From positions 1 through 45,607 of the forward strand of contig LRSR01009621.1 in NCBI GenBank assembly GCA_001579985.1: a DNA stretch of 45,607 nucleotides. The letters run 5' to 3'. A model generated the notes under the pieces. That model ran no database searches and was not told the origin of the DNA. It worked only from the letters and a program-made list of their open reading frames with translations. Shown here in pieces: positions 32,837 to 45,065 of the stretch. Source of the DNA: Hypsibius dujardini. Taxonomy: Eukaryota; Tardigrada; Eutardigrada; Parachela; Hypsibiidae. Within the stretch, counting starts at the first letter, position 1, and every line of letters begins with the position of its first letter. A program made the position numbers and the translations under genes.

Positions 32837-35495
32837 CTGCAAATGGAGAGAGAAAGAAATGCTCAGAGAGTTGGAAGAGGTTTCAGACAGTTCCGTCAAT
32901 AATAACAAGGAAATCGACCGCGCGGAAACGTTATCCAATACGGCCAAAATAAACAGGCACACATTTTAATCTTAACTTTTATGACCGTGTAAATTCCAGC
33001 AAGAAAAAAAAGTACAAGTACCCACACCACGCTTAATGTTTGCTTGCCTGTTTGCCTGTCTGTGCCTGTCCATCTGTCTGTGTCTGCCTAGCTGGCTGTC
33101 TGTCTGTCTGTGCCTGTCTATCTGCCTGTGTCTGCCTGCCTGGCTGTCTGTTTGTCTATTTGTCGGTCGGTCTATCTGTCTGTCTGTCTGCCTGCCCACC
33201 TACCTACCAAGAAGTCTGTCTGTCTGTATGTCTGTTCGTCGTTGGAACTCTAAATTCCATAAAAATCATTCAGCCTTCCCATTTGATCATGCAGGGCAAC
33301 TCTTACTGGAATGATTGGCCTAATCCTCATCGCAAAAAAATAACAGTATTAGAGCTCCATCAAAATCTAAGCAATACCAGAAAAATTTAGTTTTCACACT
33401 GCGTATACAATTCAGCAGAAAACGAGATTGCAAGTTGAAACATGGTTCAGAAATGGGGGATGTTCTGACGGAACGGGATAAAAAATAGGATAATACTCAC
33501 GTCGCTCTGGCCTTTGATTGATTGACTGATTTACACAACGAAAATAAAAAACTCTTGAATTCAAGAAATCAAAATTTTTTAGACGTATCTCCGATCAAAC
33601 TAAACGGAATTTTTCTGAAATAAATTACATTTTACTTAAATTCATTGGAATACAAACGTGACAACTCCAAATTCCGAAATTGTCAAGCCTGCGCATCTCA
33701 TCATATAACCGAACGCTTGATTGATTGATTGTCCCGACCAACGCCTCCAAAATTCAAATTAATAATTTTCATCAAGTCGATAAAGGCGCAACATAAAATT
33801 AGTCTCAATCATTGTATAAGAACGCAAAATTTGAAGGCCTTCAAACTGAGATCCGAAATCAGAGAAAGATGATGTAAAAAGGAAGAGAAAAGAACAAGAT
33901 AGAATATTTCACGCATTCCATGCCATTGATTAATTGATTAACTGGTGAAAACCATCTGAAAATTGCACTTTTACACGACGCTATAATAAAGTTCATTTCC
34001 CCAAAAATAAAGTTAAAATACGTAAAGTCTACTTACACTTTATGTGATTCCATTCGCTTCCAATCCAAAAAAGTCGTAACCAATTAAAATCCCACAAAAA
34101 CAGTCAGCCTCCAATCGAGGATGCAAATCGACTGTTGATTGATCGATTGACCCGGTTCATACAGCAAAAATTCAAATGATTCATTCGCTGCCAAAATCCG
34201 GGCACCGCGCCACAAAAGTCGTTTCCATCCCGCGAAGTAAATCCAAAATAATGAGGAAATCAAATTTCGATGCAGAAAAGGGGCATGATCGTGTGAAAGG
34301 CGAGTGGAAAACGGAGGTCGCCATATTCACAGTGCGGGAATAAACAGTTGCACACTCCTTCTTTCCTCCAGGCTGGGTGTTTACGCAATCAACGAAGTGG
34401 TCGTTCGGAAGGAATGAATGCGGTAACACCAGACACACACGCCAGTCTTGGGAGAATATTACGGCTGTCTGGCGCGCGGAAAAACACACCACACAGACGA
34501 TCAAGATGAAGTGAATGAGGCCAGACAGACTATTAATTTTTTTCCGTTCATCAGTGGAAATATGTTTAGGGGCAAAATCACCAACGCGTGCACAGCGGCG
34601 GCAGGTCGAAATCAATTCTTTGTGAAATAGGGAAACTGCTTATTAATTGCTGCCATTGAGCAGCAAATCATTGAGGGTTTTACCTTTACCGGCTAACTTT
34701 GGTTGACTGCGGAGCCGACTAGATAAACGGTAAACGGTGTCGCTATGGAAGTCCGGTCAACGTCCATTCATAAATTTTAAAGGAATGTTTTTCACGCAAA
34801 AAAATTATTGCGAAGTCTAATTTCTAGGGAAGACGAGGTGTCCAACTAAAGCGGCATCTTCGTTGGCCAAAATGATCGGCTATTACACGCACATGGCCAA
34901 AACCTTGAACTGATCCAGGTGCCACCTACCAAGCCAAGAGGCGAATTGGAATAACTCCTACACACTACACTTTGCAAGATAGGCCCTGACTATCAGAGCA
35001 AGGCGCGGCCATGTGTGCAAGTAGCTCGAACTGAGCGGCCCGTTCAGATTAACCGTTCACCACTGAGGAGGCTACTCTACTGCCGCTACTTATGTAAAGC
35101 GTTACTTTAAGCGCTTTCCCTGCGCCTCAAGCGCTGTCTCAGAAATGCCATTCGAACCGACCGATCACACTGATGGGCCCGTAGCTCCAAAACTGGTTGT
35201 GTATATGTGTTGAATGTTGCAAATACACAAGAAGCAACTAGCAAGATAATAATGTTTTATTATTTTTGTGCTTGCGTTTGCGTGAAGAAATGCAATTTGA
35301 GTTGCTTAGTTCATCGGCGCGGTAAAACTCAGTCGGCTCAGCTCCACCCGAACCGATAAAAGGAACCGACCGCACGTCTAGGTCTGACATTCAATTTTGA
35401 CGTCCACAAAAACTCACTCATCCCATTCATCAACTTCGGGTTTAAAATTCAACTCATTTGATTGTGATTTGGATATTTTTTCCCCGGAATTTTAA
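32837..35495. other. Head-to-head promoter region of OTUD7 and ABCF1
   Basis: The first 200-odd bases are an intron in the OTUD7 leader (acceptor at 32,837-32,839). A (TCTG)n tract lies at 33,040-33,235. The rest to 35,495 holds the promoters and 5' leaders of both genes. A 144-codon minus-strand frame at 34,615-34,181 has no recognisable domain and may overlap an OTUD7 leader exon. No TATA box or tRNA is evident. Confidence 0.5.
33040..33235. repeat. (TCTG)n tract in OTUD7 leader intron
   Basis: TCTG mixed with GCCTG; sense strand of OTUD7 is CAGA. Confidence 0.85.
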
Positions 35496-36966
35496 ATGGC
35501 CTCCGAACAGAAAAAAGTAAGTTTTGCCCGGTTTACGTGGCAAAATAAATTAAAATATGAGAAGGAATTTTCTCTGAGAAAGGATTAACGATGAATTTTG
35601 ATTGAATTTTCACCAGGCGAAAAAGGGAAGACGCAGCAAGAACGACGATTCCGACGAGGAGGTCGTGGAAAAGAAGGGGAAAGGAGTGGCGGAGGATCCG
35701 GCGTTGTCGAAGAAGCCTTCCAAGGTATTTCGTCATCCCCATTTGGGTTTTTATTCAATTTTCTCCTTAATTTTCTGATTTTGCGTCATAATTCCCCCGA
35801 TGCTTTTTAGCCAAAGCTCAGAAAGATTGGTTGAAAATGTCAAGCAAGGTGGATTTTTGAGTTTTCATCATTTTGACAGATCGATCAATCAATCGATTGA
35901 AACACCGCACAAGCCTGACAAAACAATTATCTCAACTCAACCAATCAATCAATCGACTGAGACACTGCAGAAACCTAGAATATCAAATATGCAATTCAAT
36001 CAATCAATCGACTGAAACACTGCACAAACCTAGCATATCAAATACGCAACTCAATCAATCTATCAATCGACTGAACCACTGCACAACCTAGCATATCAAA
36101 TATGCAACTCAATTAATTTATCAATCGATTGAAACACCGCACCAGCCTGGCAAAACGATTATGTCAACTTAACTAATCAATCAATTGATCATTTCGAGTA
36201 AGTATTCCAGTTGATGGTCCTTAATCAGTCAAGCAATGTATTAGTCAGGTCATCCAACCAAGGAAGCTTGTTGTTGAACTAAATAATCAGTGAAAGATGG
36301 GAGTCATTTGATGATGAATTGAGCTTCAATGAATGAATGAATGAATGAATCAGTCAATGGATAAATCATCGTACACAATTTAATTATTGTACTAGAACCA
36401 TTAATTCATTTGTTTGCGCATGCTGCCAGTAATATTGTGCCTGCGCTCTTTAGGCTCTAAAAAAAGGGAAGCCGAAGGATGACGATTCGGATGTGGAGAA
36501 GCCGGAAAAGCCCCGACCGCCGAGTGATGACGTTCCCAAATCAACGGCAACTAAGCCTAGAGTGTGTCCCGTTTATTGTCTGTCGTGCGAAATATCTTAG
36601 TCGGGCATTAAAAATCCTATTTGCTGTGCCTTACAGGGGAAGAAAGCTAAAGGGAAGCAGACTTTGGATGACTCCGATGATGACGAAGTGGATGTCGGTC
36701 GCTCGAAGAAAGGACAGACAGTGAGTTCCATTGCTTACAGACACCAGTCCCACTTGGTCTGACAACAGTGACTATATGTATGGACTGTGCTTTTACTGTC
36801 GGTTTAAGTACGCAGATGTTTTATCGTTTGTTTTTTGCGTCACAGAACAGAAACGAAAATTTACCCTGTCGTTGTACTAACCTGTTTAATAATCTGTCTG
36901 TCTGTTTGTCTGCCTTTCTGTCTACTTGTCTGCCTGTTTGTCTGCCTACTTGTCTGTCTTTCTACC

Positions 36967-37008
<42 letters not shown>

Positions 37009-40000
37009 GCTGTCTGTCTGTCTGTCTGTCTGTCTCTATCTGCTATTGCTCGCTCCTTTCCCAATCCGCTCTGAATGGTTCCTATTTGTATTGCAGTTTG
37101 AAGAACTAATTCCTCCACCCAAAGCGGCAACGGCCACTTCGGCCCAGTGGAAAGACGACTCCGATGACGAAGAAGCACGAGCTGCCGCTGCAGCTGCTGC
37201 GAAGAAGCCGACTAAGTCGGCGAAGGTATGTTGTCTTGCCTGCTAGACATTGTCAGAAATTCGATTTATGGTTTATGTTGCATTTTCGTTCGGTTCTTGT
37301 GGTTTAGAAAAAGGGGAAGAATATCTTTGAATTTTTAAAAGAAGACAGCGATAAAGAGAAATCCGACTCTGATCGGGATTCCAAAAGCGGGGATGACAAG
37401 GCAAAGGAGGAGCCTAAAACTACGAAGGTTTGGGGCGATTACATCAAGTCGTTAGAATAATTCGTATGAGGCTTAATCATAGTTATCAGCTCTTAAGTTT
37501 TTACAGAAGTCTAAAATAAAGCCGGCGCAAAAGTCTGGCGATGACTTGTCTGAGGATTTGGATAAACTTTCCGTCAAGGACGACTCTAAGACGGACAAAA
37601 CTGGCAAGGTATAGAAAATCATATATCCCTTGCTATCTGTCTATTTGTTTGTCAGTTAGTCTGTCTGTCTGTCTCTCTGTTTGTCTATCTGTCTGTCTGT
37701 ATTTCTGTATTTCTGTCTGACAGTCTGTCTATCTGCCTGTCTACATGCCTACCTGCCTGCCTGCCTAATTTTCTGTCTTGTCTGATTATGGGTCTACCTG
37801 CGTGTCTGTCAGTCTGTCTTCCTATCTGTTTTGATTTGTACTCTTTACAAATGTTCAGTTTGCTGTCTAAAGAGAAAGCTCCAGCTTGGAGAATATTTAT
37901 ACCGTAGCCTTGTAGTTTTTGTAAAGATATCTTTCAAGGTGTTCTCTTTCGTTGTACGTGGCAGAAATCAAAGAAGGCACCAACTGTGAAAAAGACCGTT
38001 CTAGAACTAGCTGCTGAAATGGCGCTGGAAAATGACGGCAAGAACGTCTGGGAAGACGAGGAAGATGAGGAACGGGCCAAGCTGGCGGCTGATGAAGCAG
38101 CAGCAACTGCGGCGTCCGGCGCGGAGGCGGGGGAAAAGCTCAGCCGAAAAGAACGCTTGGCCAAGGAGAAGCTCGTCAAATACGAAGCGGAACTACTTAG
38201 TCGTGGCCCGGGTCTCGGTTCCTCGTCCACCGGTGCCGGGGATCAGTTTAGCGTGACGCAACAAACCAGCAAGGTCTCTTCGATGAATCTGGAGAATGCT
38301 GTTGATATCAAGGTTCGCATTTCATTTTGTCTCCACAAACGTTGAGAATGCAGTTGCGAACTTTTTGAATTGTTTTTTGTTTAGGTTGAGAAGTTTTCGA
38401 TCGCGGCAAGGGGGAAGGAACTGTTTGTGAATGCCACTCTAGCCATCACGAGCGGTAGACGCTATGGTCTCGTTGGCCCTAATGGGTAAATACGGTGCAT
38501 CATATTTCTTGCTGTCTCTCTGTCGGCCTGTCTGTCGGCCTGTCTGTCGGCCTGTCTGTCGGCCTATCTGTCGGCCTGTCTGTCGGCCTGTCTGTCTGTC
38601 TGTCTATCTGTCTGTCTATCTGTCGGCCTGTCTGTCTGTCGGCCTGTCTGTCTGTCTGTCGGCCTGTCTGTCTGTCTGTCTCTCCGTTCGTACGTCGGTC
38701 TATATGTCTGTCTGCGTGTATGTATGCCTCCTGGTCGCTCTTCTGAATGTAATTGATTCATCGATCGTATTTATCTATCGGGACGAATATGTCTGCCTGT
38801 CTTGTCTGTCAACACGGGCTCGGTGACAGGTGATGTCTTCTTTTCAGTCACGGTAAAACGACTTTACTGCAACACATCGCCAATCGTCAGCTTGCCATTC
38901 CGCCCAACATTGACGTCCTGTTGTGTGAGCAGGAAGTGATGGCCGACACCACACCGGCCGTGGAGGTCGTTCTCAAAGCTGACACCAAGCGACTGGACTT
39001 GCTGGCGTTGGAGAAAACTTTGACGGCGCAGTCAGCGAAGGGCGATATGAAAGCGACGGAGAAGCTGCGTGAAGTTTACGAGCAGTTGGCAGCGATCGGT
39101 GCGGACTCTGCGGAGGCGAGGGCCAGGCGAATTCTTGCCGGTATGACTACCGTACGCTTCGATCTGATGTATCTAACGGGGTTTATCTGTATTTCTCTCT
39201 CTCTCGATACAGGTCTCGGTTTCGACACAGAGATGCAGAACCGTCCGACCAACCAGTTCTCCGGCGGCTGGCGCATGCGCGTCTCCCTGGCGCGCGCCCT
39301 CTTCATCGAGCCGACCCTGCTGCTGCTGGACGAACCGACCAACCACCTCGACCTGAACGCCGTCATCTGGCTCGACTCTTACCTCCGCACGTGGAAGAAG
39401 ACCCTGCTGATTGTCTCCCACGATCAGAGCTTCCTCGACAACGTCTGCACGGATGTGATCCACCTTGAGGAGCAGAAGCTCCACTACTATCGCGGTAACT
39501 ACACACAGTTTAAGAAGATGCTGACGCAGAAACGGGTGGAGCAGGCAAGGGACTTTGAGCGGCAGGAGAAGAAGCTGCGGGAGATGAAGAAGGCGGGGCT
39601 GTCCTCGAAGAAGGCGGAGGACAAGACCAAGGCGGAGCTGCAGAGAAAAGAGGGGAGGGGCCGGCTGAAGAAGGAGAAGGGCGCGCAGGAGGATGAGGAC
39701 GCGGGCCCGCAGGAAGTGTTGAAGCGGATTAGGGAGTATATGGTGAAGTTTGAGTTCCCGGAGCCGACGGACTTGAGTCCACCAATTTTGGGAGCTTTCG
39801 GTGAGGATCTTTTTGACTGTTAAGTTTTCTGACTGGCGCACTGCTTCTTGACTGTTTGCCTGCCTAATTGATTTCTGCCAAACTGTCACCAACGAGTTTC
39901 CTGGTTGATTGGCTTCTGTTTTCAGTTGATTCTTTGCCTGTCTATCTATCTGTCTGGCTGTCTGTTATTTTCCTGTTATTTTCCTGTTGATCTGACTGCA

Positions 40001-41747
40001 TAGTCGCTTTACTGATAGTCTCACTGTGTTTCCCAGCTGTCTGCACTGTTGCTTTGTCGAATGTCTGTATTTTTTGGGCTGCCTGTTTGCATAACTGCTT
40101 TAGTTGACTGACTGTCTGTTTTTAGTGCTCACGAAGCTGTTGATTTCTTGATTGTCTAACTGTCGTAGATCAGTATGCTTGCTTAAATTGCAGTCGGTAC
40201 CCCTCATTCTCTGCCTGCCAAGTTCATTTCATAGTCAGGCCGTGTGCCTGTTTTTGGCCAGCCTGTTGACATTTTGAGTCTCGTCGCTGCCTGCTTAATT
40301 AGCTTACCGTATGAGGGGGTTGTTTCTGCTCTCTGTCTGTCCGCCTCATTTGTTGGCTGTCTCCCTGTCTGTCTGTCTGGTTGTGGCTGCCTATCTACCT
40401 GGCTGCCTATATTTCTGTCTATTTGCCTGTCTTTCTCTCTGGATGTTTGTATGTCTTGTCTGTCGTTTTTATTGGTCTTGTCTGTGTGATTTTATAACTA
40501 CCTATTTGTCTATCGGTCGGTTTGCTTGTCTGTTTCTCTGCCTGTTTATCTTTCCATGGACCTGCCTATCTAATGTATGCCTGCCTGTCTATGCCTGCCT
40601 GCTCGGTGCCTGCCTGCTTGGTGCTTACGTGTTCGCCCACCCTTATTTGAAATGTGGTAACTCGTAAGCTGTGGAAACATCCACTGGTGCTGTTGTAAAC
40701 ATTGTGTCCATCTTCTGCTTTCAGCGATGACTTTCGCCTATCCCGGTCAGCCGCCTATCTTTGAAAACCTCGAATTTGGCATCGACATGACCTCGCGAGT
40801 GGCCATCGTCGGCCCAAACGGTGTGGGCAAGAGTACCCTGCTCAAACTTCTGTGCGGCGACATCCAACCCACCAAGGGTGAAATCCGTCGCAACGCGCGG
40901 CTCCGCATCGGACGCTTCGACCAGCACAGCGGGGAGCACTTGAGCCTGGCCGAGAGCCCGGCAGAGTATCTACAACGGCTGTTCAACTTGAGCTACCAGG
41001 AAGCCCGACGACGGCTGGGACAGTTTGGCCTCTCCGGCCACGCGCATACCATCAAGATCGGGGACCTGTCAGGTGGACAGAAATCGCGGGTCGCACTGGC
41101 GGAGCTGGCGTTGAGGGCGCCGGATGTACTGGTGCTGGACGAACCGACCAACAATTTGGACATTGAGTCGATTGATGCCCTGGCGGAAGCCATCACCGAA
41201 TTCAAAGGAGGTTTGTCTATCTGATGCGATAGTGTGTCTATCAGGCACCCTCATGCGTCTGCATGGATTTGACTGACTGTCTGGACCTGTCTGTGAAGTT
41301 GTGACTGAATGTATGTGATGGTCTCCTACATTGTCTCTTTGTGACGGCCTGCACACTTTTGACTTGACTATGTTCATGTCAATCTGTCTGGGTGTTTACT
41401 GTGTACAGACATCGTGTCTGTCTGTCTGTCTGTCTACGGCTGGATGTCTGTCTGTCTGTCTGTCTACGGCTGAATGTCTGTCTGTCTGTCTGTCTGTCTG
41501 TCTACGACTGAATGTCTGTCATTCTGCGTCTAAGTGTCTGGCTACCTTGTCTGTATGCGTTGTGCAATTTTTAGGAGTGATATTGGTGAGCCACGACGAG
41601 CGAATGATTCGCGAAACCCACTGCCAGCTGTGGATCATCGAGGACCACACCATCAACGAGATTGAGGGCGACTTTGACGACTACCGCGGGGAAGTCCTCC
41701 GCGCACTCGGTGAAGCTGTCGTCCCCTCCGGCTCCCTGCCTGTCTGA
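35496..41747 (+). CDS. ABCF1: ABCF1, ABC-F ATPase in translation initiation
   Basis: Thirteen exons: 35496-35516, 35617-35724, 36454-36561, 36637-36720, 37097-37225, 37308-37427, 37507-37608, 37965-38312, 38385-38485, 38848-39140, 39213-39800, 40725-41210, 41575-41747. All phases join; product 886 residues (vertebrate ABCF1 is about 845). The N-terminal third is Lys-rich with repeated DDSD acidic motifs, like the eIF2-binding, CK2-phosphorylated region of ABCF1. ABC domain 1 has [19 protein letters not shown] and [14 protein letters not shown]. Domain 2 has [18 protein letters not shown] and [10 protein letters not shown]. The D-loop and H-switch SHD motifs are present in both. There is no membrane domain, as expected for ABC-F. 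ABCF1 binds eIF2 and ribosomes. Start is MASEQKK in a 21-base first exon. Confidence 0.95.
35725..36453. other. ABCF1 intron 2
   Basis: The intron holds a 57-60 base minisatellite (35,885-36,185) and a short GAAT repeat near 36,330; no exon is seen. Confidence 0.5.
35885..36185. repeat. Minisatellite, five copies of a 55-60 base unit
   Basis: Copies start near 35,891, 35,951, 36,006, 36,065 and 36,123, each with AATCGA(C/T)TGA followed by ACACYGCA and, in the middle copies, CCTAGCATATCAAATA. Confidence 0.8.
36890..37045. repeat. (TCTG)n tract, ABCF1 intron 4
   Basis: Sense-strand TCTG; ends about 50 bases before the exon 5 acceptor. Confidence 0.9.
37630..37835. repeat. Degenerate (TCTG)n tract, ABCF1 intron 7
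   Basis: Sense-strand TCTG with GCCTG/ATCTG variants. Confidence 0.8.
38510..38725. repeat. (TCTG)n with TCTGTCGGCCTG higher-order unit, ABCF1 intron 9
   Basis: The first half shows a clean period of 12, CTGTCTGTCGGC; it degrades to simple TCTG afterwards. Confidence 0.9.
39801..40724. other. ABCF1 intron 11 with degenerate TCTG sequence
   Basis: The 924-base intron is almost entirely decayed TCTG/TGCC sequence. No exon is seen. Confidence 0.6.
41211..41574. other. ABCF1 intron 12 with (TCTG)n tract
   Basis: It contains three blocks of TCTG separated by CTACGGCTGAATG (41,418-41,530), a short higher-order repeat of about 50 bases. Confidence 0.7.
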
Positions 41748-41968
41748 TCACGCACGAGTGTCTTGCAGTAGAAAAGCTTTGGTGCACTCATTTAAATTTA
41801 AACCCGACGTCTTATTTAATATTCATTCTTATGCATTATGTCCGTCAATGTCCACAGAACACGAAGCGTCTTTCTCCGCCTGTCGCCTTCAGAGTATATA
41901 GTGAGACATTGGTTCCGGTGTCATTGGGTTTCTTCTTCTTGGTATCAAACATCATCCTCATCATCCGG

Positions 41969-41974
41969 AATAAA
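41969..41974 (+). promoter_or_regulatory. Candidate poly(A) signal of ABCF1
   Basis: AATAAA lies 222 bases after the ABCF1 stop, between two tail-to-tail genes. It is the only canonical plus-strand hexamer seen before the neighbouring stop codon. Confidence 0.4.
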
Positions 41975-42118
41975 ATGAGACAGCAAAAGCACACAAATGG
42001 GCCACACCAGACTGAGTTCTGTGCAAGCGTCCTCGAAGGCGTTTCTGCGTCCTCGAAGGCGTCTCTTGACAAAACTCAGCCGACGGTTGCCGAAACTACG
42101 AAAAAATCACATCCCGTC

Positions 42119-42797
42119 TCACTTTCCCTTCTTCGCCGCCGCATTGGCTTCCGCCTCTTTATTTGCAAGGTAGGTCTGATGTTCCGGTGAGGCGAGGTAT
42201 TCCTTGTACTCGTCCTCGAAGAATTTCGGGTCCTTCCGGATGAGCTTCTTGTGGTAGGTCTCCGCCCAGTTGTAGATGAGAGCACCAAACAAAACCGCTG
42301 GAACAATAAAACGAGTATATAAAAAATGTCCAGGTCTTTCGAGTAATTAGTGCTTTGTATTTGAATAAATTTAGTTTATTTACATCAGTATGAATCACTC
42401 AATCAACTGACTACACGCATTCCGAATCCGACCAATTGTCAATCCACCAATCAACCACTGAAATCATCAGATAGAACAACCCAAGTCAAGCCATCAATCA
42501 ACCGTTCGCGTCAATGGGCCAAATACGACGGCGGAAAAAAGGGTACGAAAGCCCGATTATTAAAAGGCCCAACTACAACTCACGTAATCCAATTTTGAAT
42601 TTCTGCCCGCTAATGCGCCGGACCATCTTGGGGATGCCATCGCTGAATAGGCCGGCGAGGACGCGCTGCTCGAACGGGGAGAGATGGTGCATCACCACAC
42701 CGCGGTAGTGGCACATTTTGCCCCACACATCGTGGCCCTGCGGGATCCGAGCCTTGTTAACTTTCCCGTCGCCGTAGCCGATCTCGCCGCCACCCAT
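42119..42797 (-). CDS. UQCRQ: Cytochrome b-c1 complex subunit 8-like (UQCRQ)
   Basis: Two exons on minus, 42797-42584 and 42297-42119, joined in phase 1, give 130 residues. The family core is HLSPFEQRVLAGLFSDGIPK, then RRISGQKFKIGL, then the membrane-spanning VLFGALIYNWAETYHK and the charged RKDPKFFEDEY. The subunit sits in the inner mitochondrial membrane in complex III and supports the quinone-binding side. It is longer than the vertebrate protein (82 residues): about 37 residues precede the core (MGGGEIGYGDGKVNKAR...), and a Lys/Ala tail follows. The ATG is the only plausible in-frame start. It faces GFM2 head-to-head. Confidence 0.88.
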
Positions 42798-43514
42798 TGC
42801 TCTAGAAAAAGACGCGTAAGAGGTCTTTCTAACCAAAGGAAAAGAGACATTTTTGTCGCTCGAGGACAGTCCCTTAAGTGCAACAATTTTAAGCCTGAAA
42901 AAGCTGACTCGTTTCACGTTTACGGTCTCGCTACAAACACACACAATCCACTGAAAATTTGATGGGAAATCTTTCTTTGGCGCCCGGATGGTGAATGAAT
43001 GCAGCAAAAAATTGATTTACCTGATGGAAATTCTTCTGATGAAACAAATTGGGGCTGAAAGATCGGCGAAAATCTTCAGAAGAGGGATAAACAAACTGCA
43101 AAATGAAAGCTCCCTTTAGCAAAAACTTGTCCCGTTCGGCTCGCCATGTCGCCCTTTAATGGGGAGCCACGTGGGCGAACGTGAACAGAATTGTAGTTTC
43201 CGTCGTTGATTGACTGATTGCACGTTTGTAACGCAACAAGCATCCGTCGGTAACAAATATATTCTATAATTTCAAAATCAACTTTCTCTGTATTGGTGAT
43301 TGGTGAAAATTTTTTCTGTGACATAACATCAGTGTCTGCAGGAAATGTGATGCGACATGAAGGGTATTCTTTCCGTCCGTTCGCCTTGGAATTTTGCTCA
43401 TTATTGAACTGGAAGTTGATGGGTAATTCCGTTGATTGATTGTGTGATTGTGGTGTGCGTGTTAGTGATTTTCCCGGCTTTTGGGATTTTCCCTCCGGTT
43501 GCCTTCCACGCAAT
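42798..43514. promoter_or_regulatory. Shared divergent promoter region, UQCRQ and GFM2
   Basis: Only 717 bases separate the two start codons, which point away from each other. Both products are mitochondrial. No gene is seen inside; a short frame on the minus strand continues upstream of the UQCRQ ATG but has no family match. Confidence 0.5.
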
Positions 43515-43896
43515 ATGCTGCTTAGGCTGATACGGTGTGGACAGTTTGCAGGTGAGTTGAAAACTGTGGCGAATGTCACCGTAGAAAACTTATTTTCTTC
43601 TTTACACTAAGGGCGACCAACCTGCCCAACAATTGAGAATGCGTGTCATTGTAACATTGCAAGACATGTCAATCGACCAATCAATCAGTCGGTGCTGCCA
43701 GTTACATATGCTCAACCAACATCAATCAATCAATCAATTTCTTTACCAGTCACTGCGCCCACTTTTATCAAGAAATATAATTCCCTCCATTTTGCCTTTC
43801 GCCTCATTGCATTACTTTGCTGCCTGATTATCTATTTATCTGTTCATGTCTGTCTATCTGTCTGTCTGTCTATTTATCTGTCTGTCTGTCTATTTA

Positions 43897-43927
<31 letters not shown>

Positions 43928-45034
43928 GCTTACCTGTCTGTCTGTCTGCTTACCTGTCTACCTGCCTATTTGTTTATCCGTCTGCATGTTTATTTGTATG
44001 TCTGGATGTCCGCCTCTTTGTCTGGATGTCTGTTCCGCTGTCTGCCTGCCCATCTGTATGACTCTTGTCTGCTTCGCTCTCCGCCCGCCCGCCTGTCTGT
44101 TTGTCTCTCGATATGTCTGTCTTTTGGTTTACATCCCGCTTTGTCTGTTTGTCTGTCCATTTGTCGCTACTTCATAAATTTCAAATTTCTATTCATGCTG
44201 TATTTTCAGGTCGCTCATGTACACCGCTACAGTGTCTGCGCCCTCCAGTCCGGCACAAATCGAACTTTAAGACCCTCTCCGCCTTGAGGCAGACCGCCGA
44301 AGCCAAGGTCCGCAATATCGGCATCCTCGCTCACATCGATGCCGGCAAGACGACCACGACCGAGCGGATGCTCTTCGAGGCCGGTGTGACCCGCCGTGCC
44401 GGTAGCGTCGATTCCGGCGACACTGTGATGGACTTTCTCCCACAGGAACGCGAGCGCGGCATCACCATCGCCTCGGCCTGCATCAGCTTCCCCTGGAAGG
44501 ATTTCCGCATCAACTTAATCGACACCCCAGGACATGTGGACTTCACGGTGGAAGTGGAACGGTCCCTGCTGGCCATGGACGCCGTGGTAATCATCTTGGA
44601 CGCGGCGAAGGGGGTGCAGGCGCAGACACAGACTGTCTGGCGTCAGGCAGTCAAATTCGGTTTGCCATCGATCATCTATCTGAATAAGATGGATAAGCCA
44701 GGAGCAAATGTGGAGAAGTGTCTGCTGCAGTTAAAGACAAAGCTTGGCGTTCATCCACTTCCGCTTCAGGTCTGCACGTCTGTCTGTCTTCATATCTCGC
44801 TGTTTGTCCCTCTGTCAGCCTGTCTCCATGTCTGCCTGTCTGCCCGTCTGTCTGTCTCTGTCTATCGTCCTGACACTATCTGTCTGCCTCTGTCTGTCTG
44901 CTTGTCAATTATTTGGCTGCTTCACTGACTGTCTGTCTGTCTATCTGTCTGTCATTGTGTATGCCTGCCTGTCTGTCTGTCAGACTGCCTGCCGGTCTGC
45001 CTGTCTATCTGCCTGTTTATCTGCCTTCCTGTTC

Positions 45035-45065
<31 letters not shown>

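Noticed and set aside
34181-34615. 144-codon minus-strand frame upstream of OTUD7
   Set aside because: No family resemblance; composition looks non-coding. It may overlap a leader exon, but not as protein.
35885-36185. Regular repeats with spacers, CRISPR-like at first sight
   Set aside because: The whole 55-60 base unit repeats, there are no unique spacers, and it sits in a eukaryotic intron; it is a minisatellite.
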